Shown one piece after another: positions 22,641 through 34,805 of a stretch of DNA of 59,213 bases (positions within the stretch are counted from its first letter, which is position 1; every line of letters starts with the position of its first letter). The position numbers and the translations under genes are program-made. Below the pieces are notes generated by a model. That model had not been told where the DNA came from. It saw only the letters and a list, made by a program, of their open reading frames with translations, and made no database searches. The stretch covers positions 154,208 to 213,420 of the forward strand of contig MNCI01006861.1 in assembly GCA_015680685.1 (NCBI GenBank), read 5' to 3'. Source of the stretch: Gnetum montanum. Taxonomy: Eukaryota > Streptophyta > Gnetopsida > Gnetales > Gnetaceae.

Positions 22641-24180
22641 TACTATGAACATTCCAAGGAATCTACCCAATTTTTTCAACTATCTTTCATTTGTTCTCTC
22701 TTTCATTTAACCAATCTTGATGATAGTCGTGGGGGTGTCCATTTGGACCTATAGGTACTTTATTGAACTTTTCACTCTCTTTTTACTTTTCTATTCTTTT
22801 AGACTTTTCACTTTCTTAATAATTTTTTAATTTTCTCATATTTTTCCATTAATAATTTTTCATTCTTTCAATGTTTTTTATTCTTTACATCTTCTTCCAT
22901 TTTTACTATCTTTTGCATACTCTAATTTTATTTTCTTTGTAAATATTTTTGATTACTGATAAAACACATCAAGAATAAGGCAAGATGTAGTCTAATAAGG
23001 TGAAGATTTCTCTATGTTATCAAGTCATAAGGAACTAATTATTCATATAGTGAGACCACAACATTCATCCATCCATCCCATTAATAAGAGGTTCTTATCA
23101 TAGCCATAATGATATTCTTTCCATCATAAAACTAAGAATAAACTTGTGGTCATTATTCTTGGATCAAAAAGTGAAGAATGAAGTGGGAATGTTAAGGGTT
23201 TGATGTCAAGGGGATTTGTGGATTCTTTTGGATTACTACTGTGAGTCTATCTTGTTTCTTAGGTTGTATTATATCCTTGTAGATCTAATGAAAAATGGAA
23301 GTAAGTGTCCAATAAGTGTTGCCTTACCATGTTAGTAGAAAGACATGTTACCCATGCCTAAAGGTAGGTGGCTTCTCAAGAATCTAAAAAATTAATTAAC
23401 AGTGTAATGAATAAACTCCTCCCCTAGACAATATGCCAAGTGGTAATATTCCTTACAACAATGATAGTCTTGTGTTTGTAAATCCAATCAATGAAATAAT
23501 GTGATGTCACTAGAATGTGGTTTGGACTTGGTTTGAATCTTGGACATAAAGACTAATGATTACCTTAACCACTAATAAAAACACAAGAATGCATTCTACC
23601 TATGGTAAGACACCTCATGTCTTGATTTCAGCAATTCCTTCTAAGTCCATTTCATCTCATTGTATATGTGAACTTTTGAAGCTAAGGGAGTTTTTGCCAT
23701 TTTTTCGTCTAAACTAAGAGTTGTAACCTCCAAAATTCAAATGCTCATAACTCCATCCTCATCGCTTCGATTTTCGAGATTCTTGAACCTTGTTGATCAT
23801 GGAGCTCTTAGGTTAGTCATGGGTGGGGGGAGGGGGAGATGCGGGGATGTGTGCTTAGCATGATATTGCTAACATTTGAGTCTAAATTTTCTAATTCTTA
23901 GAAGGTATTATAAGGGTAAGTAAGAAAGGAAAAATGAAAATTTTTAATAAAAATCAATCATACTAAAGTAAAAAAACACTTAAATAATCCTCTTAATAAC
24001 CCATACCAACTATTATAAGCCATAAATAAGAGAAAAATAGATAACTGTGAAGGGATATAATGAAATTAACACCTAAGGGGTTCCTTTTTGAAGATTTTTC
24101 TAACTTTGCAATCACAATAAGCTAAGAACTTGATCTAGTAAAGGGTATGAGTAAGAAAAGAGTTATCAAGAATTGGAGTA
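22641..24180. other. Element B spacer between integrase and the extra coding region
   Basis: It is T-rich at first (about 22760-22950), with a G-rich run GTGGGGGTG near 22730 that could be an internal polypurine tract, and a second G-rich run at 23822-23845. No coding sequence was recognised. Confidence 0.45.
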
Positions 24181-24219
24181 AACATTTTAATAATTTACAA
24201 ACCCTTGGTGATTGTAGAT

Positions 24220-26980
24220 GGCCCTGAAAATAGGAGCAACAAGACCTTTGCAACTAGCAAGCAAAAGACCAAGAGGCCATGGATGAGGCCAAACGAGAAA
24301 ATAGACCCCACAGGAGGCTCAATCCTTTAGTCTCCATCAAGAAACTCCTATTACAGGACACTTGGCATAGGTAGAGGCAACGGATCCACAAGTACCAGAA
24401 CAAGGACAGTACCTCACACTATTACTAGATGGCCTCCAAGAAATCCAGGAGAAAACGATAATATCCATAATAATCATAGAACTTAACTTTGATCCATTCC
24501 TGGAATTTCCTCTAGAGACGGTGAAGATGCAACTCCAAGCTTCACCATTATGGCCTACACTCACAAATAATGAGGAATGATATTTGGGGGAGACATATCA
24601 ATTTTGGCATAACAAAGAGGAAGATGCAATAGTTAACATCGAAGGAGCCTTAGTATTCTATTCTCTAAAGGTGATAGCTGAAGTCTTTAATGAAGGGGCA
24701 AAAGTAGCACAGCTTTCCACTAGATCAAATATAGATACAAGAAAACTATGGTTGCAAAGAGCATATGGCAAAGATGATAAGGATTATAATGAGCTAACTC
24801 TTGAAGAAATAATTTACTTCAAAATTGGCAAATATTACCTATTTCCCACAAAAAGATTGAATAGGATATCAACATATGTAGCTAGAGGAAGTGCAATTTT
24901 AATGGGAAAATTTAATGCAAACATCACACACCTCTATTTCCTTGAGATCCAATGGTGGTTTGAGGAAAAGAAGGCACATAAGTTGACACTTCCATTTTCT
25001 TACCTCATTAGGAAGCTGTGTAGATGCGCTTGAATCCAAGGGTACATCAATGGCATCCCTAGGAAGGCTCAGAATGTTTCATATGCTGATATACTCAAGC
25101 CAGCACCACCAAAAAATGACCAAGTAAAGAAAAAATAGATGATGGGGAAACCACTCAAACTACTATACAACAACAACAAGTGGTATCTAGTGGTCAGTAA
25201 TAATAGCAATAGTAGTAGCAAGAAAAACAACAACAACAAGTTCCACCACCGTTGTCACAAGACTATAAGCCATCAATTAGTCATCTGAAATAAATTGTAG
25301 AGATAATTAGTTAGGGAACACATGAGAAGGTTAACCTATATAAAGTTATCAACAATGCCATCTAACCCACAGTTTCCATAGATCCTACTAGTGGAAAAAT
25401 GTCATTGTAGTTAGGAGGAGAGGACCAATGATCAGAACAGATTTCTAAGAATGCTGCATCATTCCAAGTGATATTAGAAACTAGTGAAGGAGCCACAGTT
25501 GTGGTTATGCAACACCAAAATGTAGTAGGAGCCATAGAAGTGATCATAGATCACATAAAAGGATTATTAACCATACCTATTGTGCTGCTAGTTGATCTTT
25601 CTAGAGTTAGAGATGCTCAAATGCTAGCTAGTACCTCGATGACTCCTGTAGATCATGAGGATGCGTTGGATGAACTATTATAGACTAGGCAAGTCATGAC
25701 AAATATTCTTGACATTCCAAGTGATGTCACTACAATGTAATTAGAACTCATAGCAACTAAGGGTAAGCTGGTCATGGCAAAGACTAGGGTAGAGCATGCA
25801 GAAAATAAAATTCACATGTTACAAGAAGAACTTACAATCCTAAGGGTAGAATGGAGAGATCATATTCAATTTATTACACTTGACCAACTGGAGCAGTTTA
25901 AAATAGAACAAATCAATTGCCTCATGGAGCATAATAAGTAAATGGAGAATGAAAAGGAGAAAGCAGTTTGAAATGTCTTAGTAGTAGAAGCACAGACATA
26001 TGCACATGCTAACACACTAACTGTGGTACAAGAAAAAAATAAGTAATTTGCTATAAACAACACTAGGTTGACTAATATGAAAAAGAAAAAGAAAACATTA
26101 TTGAAGAGAGTATTTATCAATTAAGAAAAAAACTAATGAGGGTCAACCAGGATATGAGCCACCTAGCACAAGAAAAGAAAATCCTCTTAATGGAGAAGGT
26201 ACACGTCATTTGACAAAAATTAGTTATTAGGCATGGCAAGATGAGGCAAAAAGGCATGAAAGGCTTAAAGAACACTTCTACGATCAATTGGGCAGGTACA
26301 AATAGATCATTGAAAAGGAAATCAATATGGAGAAGGCCCAAATTAATTCCATTTTAGAACAAAATCAAAATTGGTAGCCCATCTTGGATAGCATGGCCCA
26401 TATCCACCAAGTAGAGATCAAAAAATAGACTTGTAGATAGAAAATTTGATGTAATACATGGGGTTAGCTAACCTTTGTTATGCTAACTTGGCCATGTTGA
26501 TAGTAGGCAGGAAAAAAAATAAGCTTGAAAAGCAAGTAGTGGTCACATACATATTGTATGAGAAGGAGTTTGCAGATAGGAAGGATTTCCTATAGAAGCT
26601 ACATGTGGCAAACTCTAAATTAGAAGTAGTTAAGGTTGACTACCAAGGGTAGAAAGATGTTGCAGTGAACCTAGCTAGAAGAATGTTTCACTATTAGGAA
26701 TTGAGAACCAAGGCTAGGGCATTTAAAGAGGAAAGAAGGCAATTTGTAGCATGGTATGTCAACAAAAACAAAATGTTCTTGCAGCTGCCATGTTCATGGA
26801 ATGCACCAGCTCCATCACACATTGCTTAATCAACATGGATGATGCATGGCCCTAGAATGAAGGAGGAGAAACTTTAGGCACTCTTAAATAGATACAAATT
26901 TTTTAAGCTTGATGACAAGGAAAAGTAATCAATGGAAGAGCCACCACCATTGGGCACCACTTAAGCTACATCTAGCTATC
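24220..26980 (+). pseudogene. Element B extra coding region after integrase (unknown function, coiled-coil-rich)
   Basis: A plus-strand coding region of about 2.7 kb lies between integrase and 3' LTR. The clearest piece (24584-25033, 149 codons) has F-Y-S-L-K-V-I-A-E-V-F, then N-R-I-S-T-Y-V-A-R-G-S-A and L-P-F-S-Y-L-I-R-K-L-C. It is vaguely like the plant-mobile-domain-type proteins found as extra ORFs in some Tat/Athila elements. After an Asn/Gln-rich stretch (25150-25260), the region 25740-26760 is rich in Lys, Glu and Leu with heptad-like spacing, suggesting coiled coil. The region ends near a Pro-rich segment at 26935-26960. I see no clear signal peptide or membrane segment, so an env role is unsupported. 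It is broken by stops. Confidence 0.5.
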
Positions 26981-27104
26981 TCATTTTTTTGGTTTTTTTT
27001 GTTATGTTGTCATGTAATAATGTCAAATTTGTAAACACCATTATGACATTTAGTGTCATGTAAATCTACCTTCTAAATTTATAAGGGACTTTATCCTCAT
27101 TTTT

Positions 27105-27141
27105 TTAACTCGAGGACAAGTTTCCAATCAATTGTGGGGTA
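27105..27141 (+). other. Element B conserved pre-LTR motif and polypurine tract
   Basis: AACTCGAGGACAAGTTT (27107-27123) precedes a G-rich tract TTGTGGGGTA that ends directly at the 3' LTR. The same two-part arrangement precedes the 3' LTRs of element D (51030-51067) and element A (minus strand, 28345-28298). Confidence 0.7.
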
Positions 27142-28009
27142 TGATAAAGTCAATTTTTCTAGACCAACGATATTGTAACTACAAAATCATATCTACAATG
27201 TTGTATATACGATATCGCAACACATGCTACTTCATTGTACATCTGATATCACAGGATGTGTGTAGCCTATAAATACAACACATAGGTGCATGGATTTGCA
27301 TAAGTTTCATTTCATAGTAATAAAACTCTTTCAATTTATTTTCGTAATCTAGCACTTAGAAGTATGAATGCTTGTAGTGTAGTGCGACTTAGCGCATGAC
27401 ATCTTTGTTCGAACATCTTGTACTTGGGTACAAGTGTAACCAGAAATAAAGATTGAGGTATTTTGCACTATTGCAGCATTCTCCTAGTTTACTATTTTAA
27501 CTTAGCATAATGTTTACTGTTTTCTTGTTAATGTTCTACTATTCCATGCACTTTACTATTACTATTTTTATTAAGAGAAATGAATACAACTAATCTTGAG
27601 CACTCAAGTATAATTGCTTGGTAACTCGATAATACTATCACATGGTATGCCTAGTAGCGGTACACTTGGAATCCCAATAGCAGTTACACAAAGCCCAAGG
27701 TATGTATGGAAGGTCAGGAATGGATGCTCATTGCCATAAGCTAGAATAGATTTTTTTACTTATTTTACTTAGATTTAGAGATCATTTCCATAGGCTAGTA
27801 ACAATGGCCTACCAACATCAAATACCATATACCTCACTATGAGCTAAAGCATACCTGTAGACTTCACTAGCTTCATAAGGGAAGACAACGGTCTTGAACT
27901 TAAACCAATTGCTAGCATATTAACATTGCCTTGTCCATGGATTATGATCTAGTCATTCATGAACCTGTGCCTTGTATGGTTGCATGTTGGATTGCTCCAC
28001 TGCTCATCA
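27142..28009 (+). mobile_element. Element B 3' LTR
   Basis: It is 868 bp long, starting TGATAAAGTC and ending TCATCA, followed by CTACT. GATATTG/GATATCGC/GATATCAC units at about 27165-27255 lie just before the TATA box CCTATAAATAC (about 27267-27277). Confidence 0.85.
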
Positions 28010-28014
28010 CTACT

Positions 28015-28297
28015 ATACTAACTAAAAAGTGTCAAATATGTAGTAGGTGCTCAAATATTTATTAGAGAAGATAGATACTATGTTGATGCATACGTGTTAA
28101 CACTGGGTTGACAAGGATGTGTCGATGGAGCTAAGTTATAGTAGATGCAATATTGCATCTACGATATCGCAAATGCAATGTAGTAACTACGATGTAGTAG
28201 CCAATTGAGATGCACCAACAAGGATGCTACAATGTAGATGTGATGTAGCATCAATGATATAAAATCTACAGTATCTAATCCAACTGATGATTCATCA
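28015..28297 (-). mobile_element. Element A 3' LTR, distal (U3) part
   Basis: On the minus strand it starts TGATGA at 28297, right after a G-rich tract. It carries many GATATCG/CAATATTG-like palindromes between 28140 and 28270. It joins the rest of the LTR at 15510 once element B and one CTACT copy are removed. Confidence 0.65.
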
Positions 28298-28345
28298 TAG
28301 GCCCACAAATAACTTAAAATTCATCCTCGAGTTAACAAAATAAGA
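28298..28345 (-). other. Element A pre-LTR motif and polypurine tract
   Basis: The minus strand reads AACTCGAGGATGAATTTT, then TTGTGGGCCTA directly before the LTR start. This matches the arrangement in elements B and D. Confidence 0.65.
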
Positions 28346-31190
28346 CTGAGCTTTCTTTACAAAATTGGGAATGTATGGGATTGTTGATTGACTCTAACTA
28401 CTAACTCACTTTGAGTGTCGTATTACAAAATTTTATTCAACTGGATGTATTACAAAATGACAAAAAGACTAGACAAACATTAAAGTTTACAAAATTTCAA
28501 AGTTCTTTAAAAATCCACTAAAGATGAATCTTCTTGTTGTTACTAGCAATCACAGACTTCCAACCTTGATTGTTATGTTAATGCTTCTCTTTTTATGTAG
28601 AAAATTCTTGAAGGATGGACTGAAATTTCATTTCATTATCCCATGGATTTAGCAAACATGTGATATTTGAGCCTAAATCCTTATATGTGCTACTATGTGT
28701 CCATGGTTATATCCTCCTCTATCCTTCTCTTGTTCGTGTTTCCTTGCCTGGCAAAAGACCTTCGACCTTAGGCTTTCCTTTTAGCATAACCTATGATCAC
28801 CAAAGGATCACCATTAGTTTTGATAATTTTTTGTTATAGTTAACCCTTTCCAGATCCCTTAGCTAGCTTAAAATATTAACATTTAAGCATAAGGTGATGA
28901 AAAAGTACTATTCCCAAGCCTATGAGGTAACTAAAATCATCAAGTTGTTATAGTATTTTGATTAATTAATATTAGTTAACTTAATGTTCAAAAATAGGAT
29001 GTTAGAAAATTTCAAAAATTTCAAAAAATACATCCATAGCTCCCACGATTAATGAGTGCAACTTTGGAAGTGCACAAGTTTCAAACAATTAAAACCAAAG
29101 GTCTAGTTCATAAGATGGCTAAGAAATATTGAATTTGAATGATATTTTAATAAAAAAGTAGTAGAAATTAATTGAAATTGATGAGAAGTAGTTCCAAAAT
29201 CATGCATAAGTTTAGAGAAGCCATTAATGATGTTTTGGAAGATGTGAGGTTTCATTCAAAGCCATGATCAACAAAAGTTATGCAAGTGGGTCCTTCCCAA
29301 AATAAGCTCTTGCCATAATGCCCTTACATAACCACTTCTATAGATGTTCATGGGCACCATAGAAGTTAAATATAGATCATGCCTTTGTTCCAAACAACAC
29401 ACAACTGTCATGGTTACGATGGTGCACTATAGTATAAAAAATCAAGAGGCTCATAATTGCATGTAGTAGTGACATAAATAATGGGATGAGAAGGGATTAC
29501 AAATATTGGGATGTAAGGTACTCAACCATGTTTGTAATATGTTCTTGTGTTAGTTAGGATTAAAACGATCATCATACTATCCTTCCAAGTTTTAGACCAA
29601 GTCCATACCATTAATAGTGACCTTGGATTGATGTGTTTCTTCCCACCTATCATCATGAGTCCACAAGAACCATAGAGAATGATCATCACTCCAAAAAAGA
29701 GAAGAAAAGAGCTAAAAAAGGAAGGGCCTTAGTTAGAGTCGTGTCTTTTTCATGGATAACATGCCTTTCTAGCCCCATAACTAGTGCTTGTAGCCCATTA
29801 TTATGTCTAAGGAGTGTGCTTTCAATTCTCATTGTTGTTTTGTTTTTTTTCTTTGTTCCTTGTTTCTTCTTTTTTTATTTTTTTTCTTTCTTTTTTGAAT
29901 CATGGGAACCACACCATGCAAAGATATGCTTCCTATTTATTGATCAACAATTAAGAGTAATGGTATGTTTCTAGAGGAGTCGCAAACCACCTAAGGGAAG
30001 TTAAAAAGAGAACCCAACAAATTTGCTTGAGGTCACACCTTTTGCCATTCCCACTCATTCTTTCTCTCCTTCTTCAAGGCACAATGATGAGTAAATTTTA
30101 GTTTCATGTAAGAAGAACCATATTTCTTTGATCATAAAGACCTTTTATTCAGAGAAATGGAGGGATAGATGAGGCGGTCTCACTGTTTTACACAATTATT
30201 TACTTAATCAACTTGATAGCATAGGACAAAAACCCAACACATAATGTTGAATTCTACATAATGATTGGCAATATTATTAATGAAAACATCTAAGACATTC
30301 ATAAAACATTAAGAAAATGACTCAAGAAGAGAGAAACTTATAAAGAAAAGAAAAGAAAAATAACAAGAAATGGAAAACGTATTAAGAATCAGAAAATTTT
30401 AGAAGAAATAGGAAAATGATAAAAAATTGTAAATAAAAAAAATGAAAAAAAGAAACATATTAATTCTTGATTTAGGATGGGGCATCTTCCCCACAACTAA
30501 GCTTAAAGGTGGGACAAAAGCTAATAAGTGGGTTGGATGTTTCCATGCATCTTTCAAATAGTTTTGTACTCTTATTTCAAGCCACTAGGTGTCTTGTAGT
30601 TTAGTGGCTACTGTGTAGACTTGTTTTTACTCACACACTTGTTTCTTAACTTTGTTGTGGGTTGATATAGGGGTTATGTTAATATTTTGAACTTCCATCC
30701 CACAATTGCACCCTTTATCATTATTAGTGATTCATGGAGTTTTCTATCTCTCCACAGTGATAGGTTCATCTTTTATGTCTTGTGTTTGAGTGGTGATGAC
30801 TATTGGCTTTTGTGTATGATTAGGAGACATTGTTCTGATGAGGAAGGATGTTGCACTAGATTAGCCTTGTGCTGGTTTTGATGAGCCAGTAGGTCTACGA
30901 GTTTTGTGCCCTTGTGAGGAAACTGTCCTAAAGAAAGGACATTTCTGAGACTTCGGTTAAGATTTACTAACATTATCATGTACATGTATGTTCACAACAC
31001 AAGTGGAATTCTTTCATTAAGTTTGTGGTGCCAATCCTTCTTATGTTGTTGATGGTGACATATGTTGGAGGGAAGTATGAGAATATTGAGAATGTGATAG
31101 AGGATAAGAGGTTCAAGATGGTGATCACATAGGAGATGTTATGGGTTTATGGTATTCAAGGGAGTGGTAGTAATGATTTGAGGTAGAGGA
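28346..31190. other. Element A internal region without recognisable coding domains
   Basis: I found no protease, RT or integrase motif on the minus strand here. The low-complexity stretches at 29680-29900 and 30330-30460 are A- or T-rich. The 113-codon plus frame at 29633-29974 falls in one of them and is not convincing. The region matches the long non-coding 3' part of element D in position. Confidence 0.45.
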
Positions 31191-32925
31191 AGTAGAATCA
31201 TTAGGGGAAATAGGTTATTAAACATAGTATTCATATGGGTCTAACTAGCAATAAGGGTATTGCTGGTTTAATGATGGCATCCCCCATGATTGTGGGTTTT
31301 GCCATTGTAATTAATAGTAATGTTAAGGCTAATAAGAAGTTCCACTAAAATAGTACAATTGGTGGTAGAACTGTCTATAATTACCTTGTGAGTAAGGTAA
31401 TTTCCTAGGCATTTGGTTTTGTATGAACTTGGGATTCAAAGTAAAAGCCCCAAACTCTTGTAGATGTAACATAATTGGGCAATAGTCATTTTCATGTTCA
31501 TATTGGTAGATGTCACATCCATCATCATCTTCTATGGTTGAGTCTATGGCCTCTTCTACTACAACTATTTTTCCTTTTTATTGATAAGTGTTCCTACCTA
31601 TTTCTTTATTCTTTTTCCTCTTCTTGTTTTGGTCACTTGATTCATTTTGTGTTATCCTCTCCCTTTTCATCCACTCCCACATCTTATCTATCCTTGCTTC
31701 AAGCTTCACCATAGACTTTTGTATTGGTAAGGTGTATTGTGAAGTCACCTCATCAAGAGCTGCCTCTTTTTCTTCATCATAAATATGGATCCCCTTGTAT
31801 TTCTCTACATTTCTCTACATTCTCTCGTTGACATAACTCTCCTTGTATTTTCGCCACCTATTCAACTAGCCTTTGTATCTAATAGGCTTTCAATTTAGAT
31901 AACTAACCTAGGGCATAAATCCCAAGGGTCTCCCTTGTTTGATTATGAAGCCCATTTATGATGTGGAAAAGTTGCTCTTTCTAAGAAAAATCATGGCCTA
32001 GACATCTATGTAGTAGAGAAAAGTATCTATCCAAGACCATATCCAAGGATTCATGTTGTTTTTGCTTACATCCTTGGATTTTTTTTCTTAAGTTGGACAC
32101 TCTCACATAGGTTTGGTATTTTTCATTGAAACGTTCCAACATTGTGGATCACTAGTGGATTGAATTGGTTCCAATGATCTACACCAACTTTTAGCTTTGT
32201 CTATTAGTGTCCTAGAAAAGAGCTTAAGATTTTGCTACTTACTTATGATATTTTGCAAAGCGTAGGCATCATGGAAGGCTTGTAAATGATGTTGTGGATT
32301 AGAATTATAGCTTCCCTAAAATCTAGCAATGCTGTTCATATCATAATCTATAACATCTCCTAATCTAGCTATATGATGTAGCTTTCCCTTTGATGCCTTT
32401 AAAGTATTTGAGTTACCTCCCTAATCTATGTCATGTCCCTAGTAGCCAACAAGGGTTCATCATGTCATGGTGATAATCTCGATTTTCATTTGTCTAATTA
32501 CGTTGATCTTTTCTATGCTCACTTTGATGTCTTTCATCTTGTTCTTGTGTTCTATTTCTATCTCCATCTTGTCCTTACATTCATCTTCATCAGAACTAGA
32601 CATGGAAGAAGAAGAGGAAGATGGTGAATTAGAAGAATCACCATGGCTACTATATCTCCCCATATGGTCCCTTGATTTATCTCTTCTAAGTTTGCAGGAG
32701 GTCCTCCTTATTCTAGAACTTGTTCCATCTCCTCTAGGGTTGTTTACCTTAGTTGAACGTAGTCTTTGAGTGTAATAAGAGTCTAAATGAGCATATGAAA
32801 TCCCTGCACGAGGTTTTTCACTCCAATTCTCTTCAATATAGACCTTATCATTTCTTCTATGAGTGTCCTTATCATACGATGCATTATTGGTCCTATGTGA
32901 AGAAGGCATGTTTTTAACATGTGTG
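31190..32925 (-). pseudogene. Element A gag, decayed
   Basis: The N-terminal part is open at 32909-32460 (149 codons), with I-S-Y-A-H-L-D-S-Y-Y shared with element B. It ends in a Ser-rich acidic stretch before K-D-K-M-E-I-E-I-E. Further left in other frames are the capsid-like core (H-H-L-Q-A-F-H-D-A-Y-A-L-Q-N-I near 32260, S-T-M-L-E-R-F-N-E-K-Y near 32140, H-E-S-L-D near 32060) and the Gln/Tyr-rich tail near 31450-31280. It shares parts and order with the gag of elements B and D. Several frameshifts and stops make it inactive. Insertion of element C at 32956 separates gag from its leader. Confidence 0.7.
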
Positions 32926-32950
32926 ACTTAAAATATTGATATTTTCTAAA

Positions 32951-32955
32951 AGATA
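32951..32955. repeat. Left target-site duplication of element C (GATAG)
   Basis: GATAG precedes LTR copy 1, and GATAA follows LTR copy 3 at 58431-58435. Four of five bases match, which links these two LTRs as the outer ends of one element. Confidence 0.6.
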
Positions 32956-34640
32956 GTGAAACACCACCAAATATAGACCATATCATCCTAGCTGCAAATT
33001 TTTCTAAGTACTGAGACTACACTCTCCATTACCCTGGAGCGTAGTCAGCCTAGTGGAGAGCGTAGTTAGCTCAAAAGTCAATTATGTAATTTTTTCTAAG
33101 TGTTGGGACTATGCTCTCCACTGCTGCAAAGCAAAGTTAGCCTCTAGTGGAGAGCATAATTAGCATAAAGGCCAATTTTGCAATTTTTTCTAAGTGTCAG
33201 CATGAAGCCAGAAGCTGTAAACTTTTCTAAGTGTTGGGATTATGCTCTCCATTGCCCTAGAGTGTAGTCAGCCTCTCATGGAGAGTGTAGTGAGCATAAA
33301 GGCCTAGATTTTGCAAACTTTTCTAAGTGTTGAGACTATGCTCTCCTCTAGCCTAGAGCGTAGTTAAGCATAGTCAACTGAAAGCTAGTCTCCACAAGTT
33401 TTGACAAGTGCTCGGACTACACTCACCCCCAATTAGGAGCATAGTTAGCCTTCAGTGGAGAGCATAGCCAACACATAGCTACTTTTCTAGCAAATTTTTC
33501 TAAGTCTGGGACTATGCTCTTCCCTAGTCTAGCACGTAGTTAGCAAGAACAACCTCTAGCAACCTCCACAGCATGGCAACACCACTCAGCTTAGCTCTAG
33601 CTCATCTCTAGCAAGTGTAGTTAGCAAAATGCATCTTTTTGTATCCCTTTTTTGGCCTCAAAATTGTAACTATGCTATACCCCATGCAAGATAGTGGAGA
33701 GCATAACCCCGAAGTATAGTCTCCAAATTTTCATTTTTTTAGGTATCTTGCAGTCCCCTTAACACATGCACATGCAGTTTGTAGTGTAGGCATAAGCTCG
33801 CAGTCTTGTAGAGTCTAACAAAGCATAACACCACCAGGTTCAGTGAAAAGTGTAGTTGGATGACAGTGTAGTCCTAACCATCCCGTTGCCACGTGGTAAC
33901 CATCCCACATCTTTTACTAATCCTAGGCCTATAAATACCCCCATCCTCAATGTTTTCAAGGTTGGAAAAAATTTAAAGTGTTGGCAAATTTTGGTTAGCA
34001 CAACCAAAGCATTAGCAAACTAAAGGCATTCTAGCAAACTAGAGAGAGGCAAAGTTGTAGATCACCACAACCCACCATAGTCCATCACGGACCACCACAA
34101 CCCACTACACACCGTGGCGACCAACCTGGCAAGCACAGACACCATGGCGGAACATCAGTCTTTGTGGCCAAACATCCCTGAGACTGTGACTACGTTGTCC
34201 ACTACGCCTATTGTACACCATGTACCTTCTAACCCCTTTTGGTGTTAACTACGCTCAACCTCATTTATGGTGGTGTTCTGTTTCTCTCTCTCTTTCTTTG
34301 CATTTTTTGCATTTTATTTGCATTTTCTGCTATTTCATCCAATAGTTGCACTTAAAACTACACTTTGGTAGTAGTCCTCACATGTTGGCACCCTCATTTT
34401 CCTCAAAAACCTAACTACACTCAACCCCATTGACATTGCTCAGATATTCAACATTATTTTGCATCAGCATTTCAACTAACCACACTGCACCCCGATTACA
34501 TCTAGTAAGTCCCTGTTCAATTGACAAGATCCTTCAAGGCACCCTGTCTCCCCCTCTAGTAGGCCCTCACGTGAACTTGAGGTTAGGTTGTGCACCCATT
34601 AACCTTGGTGTTCCAATCGTCAATGTTTTTGGTCGCTATA
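32956..34640 (+). mobile_element. Element C LTR copy 1 (5' LTR)
   Basis: It begins TGAAACACCACCAAAT and ends GGTCGCTATA. It contains the hairpin-motif array (33005-33545) and a TATA box in GGCCTATAAATACCCC (about 33926-33941). A PBS-like sequence follows it. Confidence 0.8.
33005..33545. repeat. Hairpin-motif tandem array in LTR copy 1
   Basis: About six units with a period near 95 bp are present. Each has a forward motif (GACTAYGCTCTCCA) followed 20-40 bp later by one or two reverse-complement motifs (TGGAGAGCRTAGTC), separated by the spacer TTTTTCTAAGTGT. Each unit could fold into a stem of about 12-14 bp. The array lies upstream of the TATA box, in U3. Confidence 0.85.
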
Positions 34641-34642
34641 AT

Positions 34643-34665
34643 TTTTGGTGCTAGAAGGAAGGCCA
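34643..34665 (+). other. Element C primer binding site candidate
   Basis: TTTGGTGCTAGAAGGAAGG starts two bases after LTR copy 1. It resembles the TGGCGCTAGAAGGAGGG-type PBS known from Tat elements. It differs from the Asp-tRNA type used by elements A, B and D. Confidence 0.55.
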
Positions 34666-34805
34666 AAACCATTTTCTTCCTTAGATCCCATTGGAGGTTG
34701 TCTCATGTGCTCTTTGCATCATCATTGCTGGGTTCAAGCTAGCATAGACCCAACACTCTTATTGACTTATTGCACAAGCAGCAATAGTTGGATCTTAGGC
34801 CAACG
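34666..34805. other. Short internal remnant between LTR copies 1 and 2
   Basis: About 140 bp of leader-like sequence has no coding potential. It does not match the sequence before LTR copy 3, so LTR copy 2 was probably joined here by recombination or deletion. Confidence 0.4.

Larger units (their letters stand above)
15511..28009 (+). mobile_element. Element B: 12.5 kb Ty3/gypsy element with gag, pol and an extra 3' coding region
   Basis: Two direct LTRs (15511-16371 and 27142-28009) are flanked by a perfect 5-bp duplication CTACT. A PBS of Asp-tRNA type follows the first LTR and a G-rich polypurine tract precedes the second. Inside, in order on the plus strand, are gag, protease, RT, RNase H and integrase, the Ty3/gypsy order. 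A 2.7 kb extra coding region follows before the 3' LTR. PBS type, length and the extra 3' region suggest the Athila/Tat branch. Many stops and frameshifts make it inactive. The LTRs differ by many substitutions, mostly transitions, so the insertion is old. Confidence 0.85.

Noticed and set aside
24220-26980. Retroviral env gene
   Set aside because: Position fits, but I see no signal peptide or membrane anchor and the sequence is mostly charged helix.
29633-29974. 113-codon plus frame as a gene
   Set aside because: Its second half is a T-rich low-complexity run giving Phe/Leu only, and it lies antisense to element A.
32467-32769. 100-codon plus frame as a gene
   Set aside because: It is the shadow of the Ser- and Glu-rich gag of element A on the minus strand.
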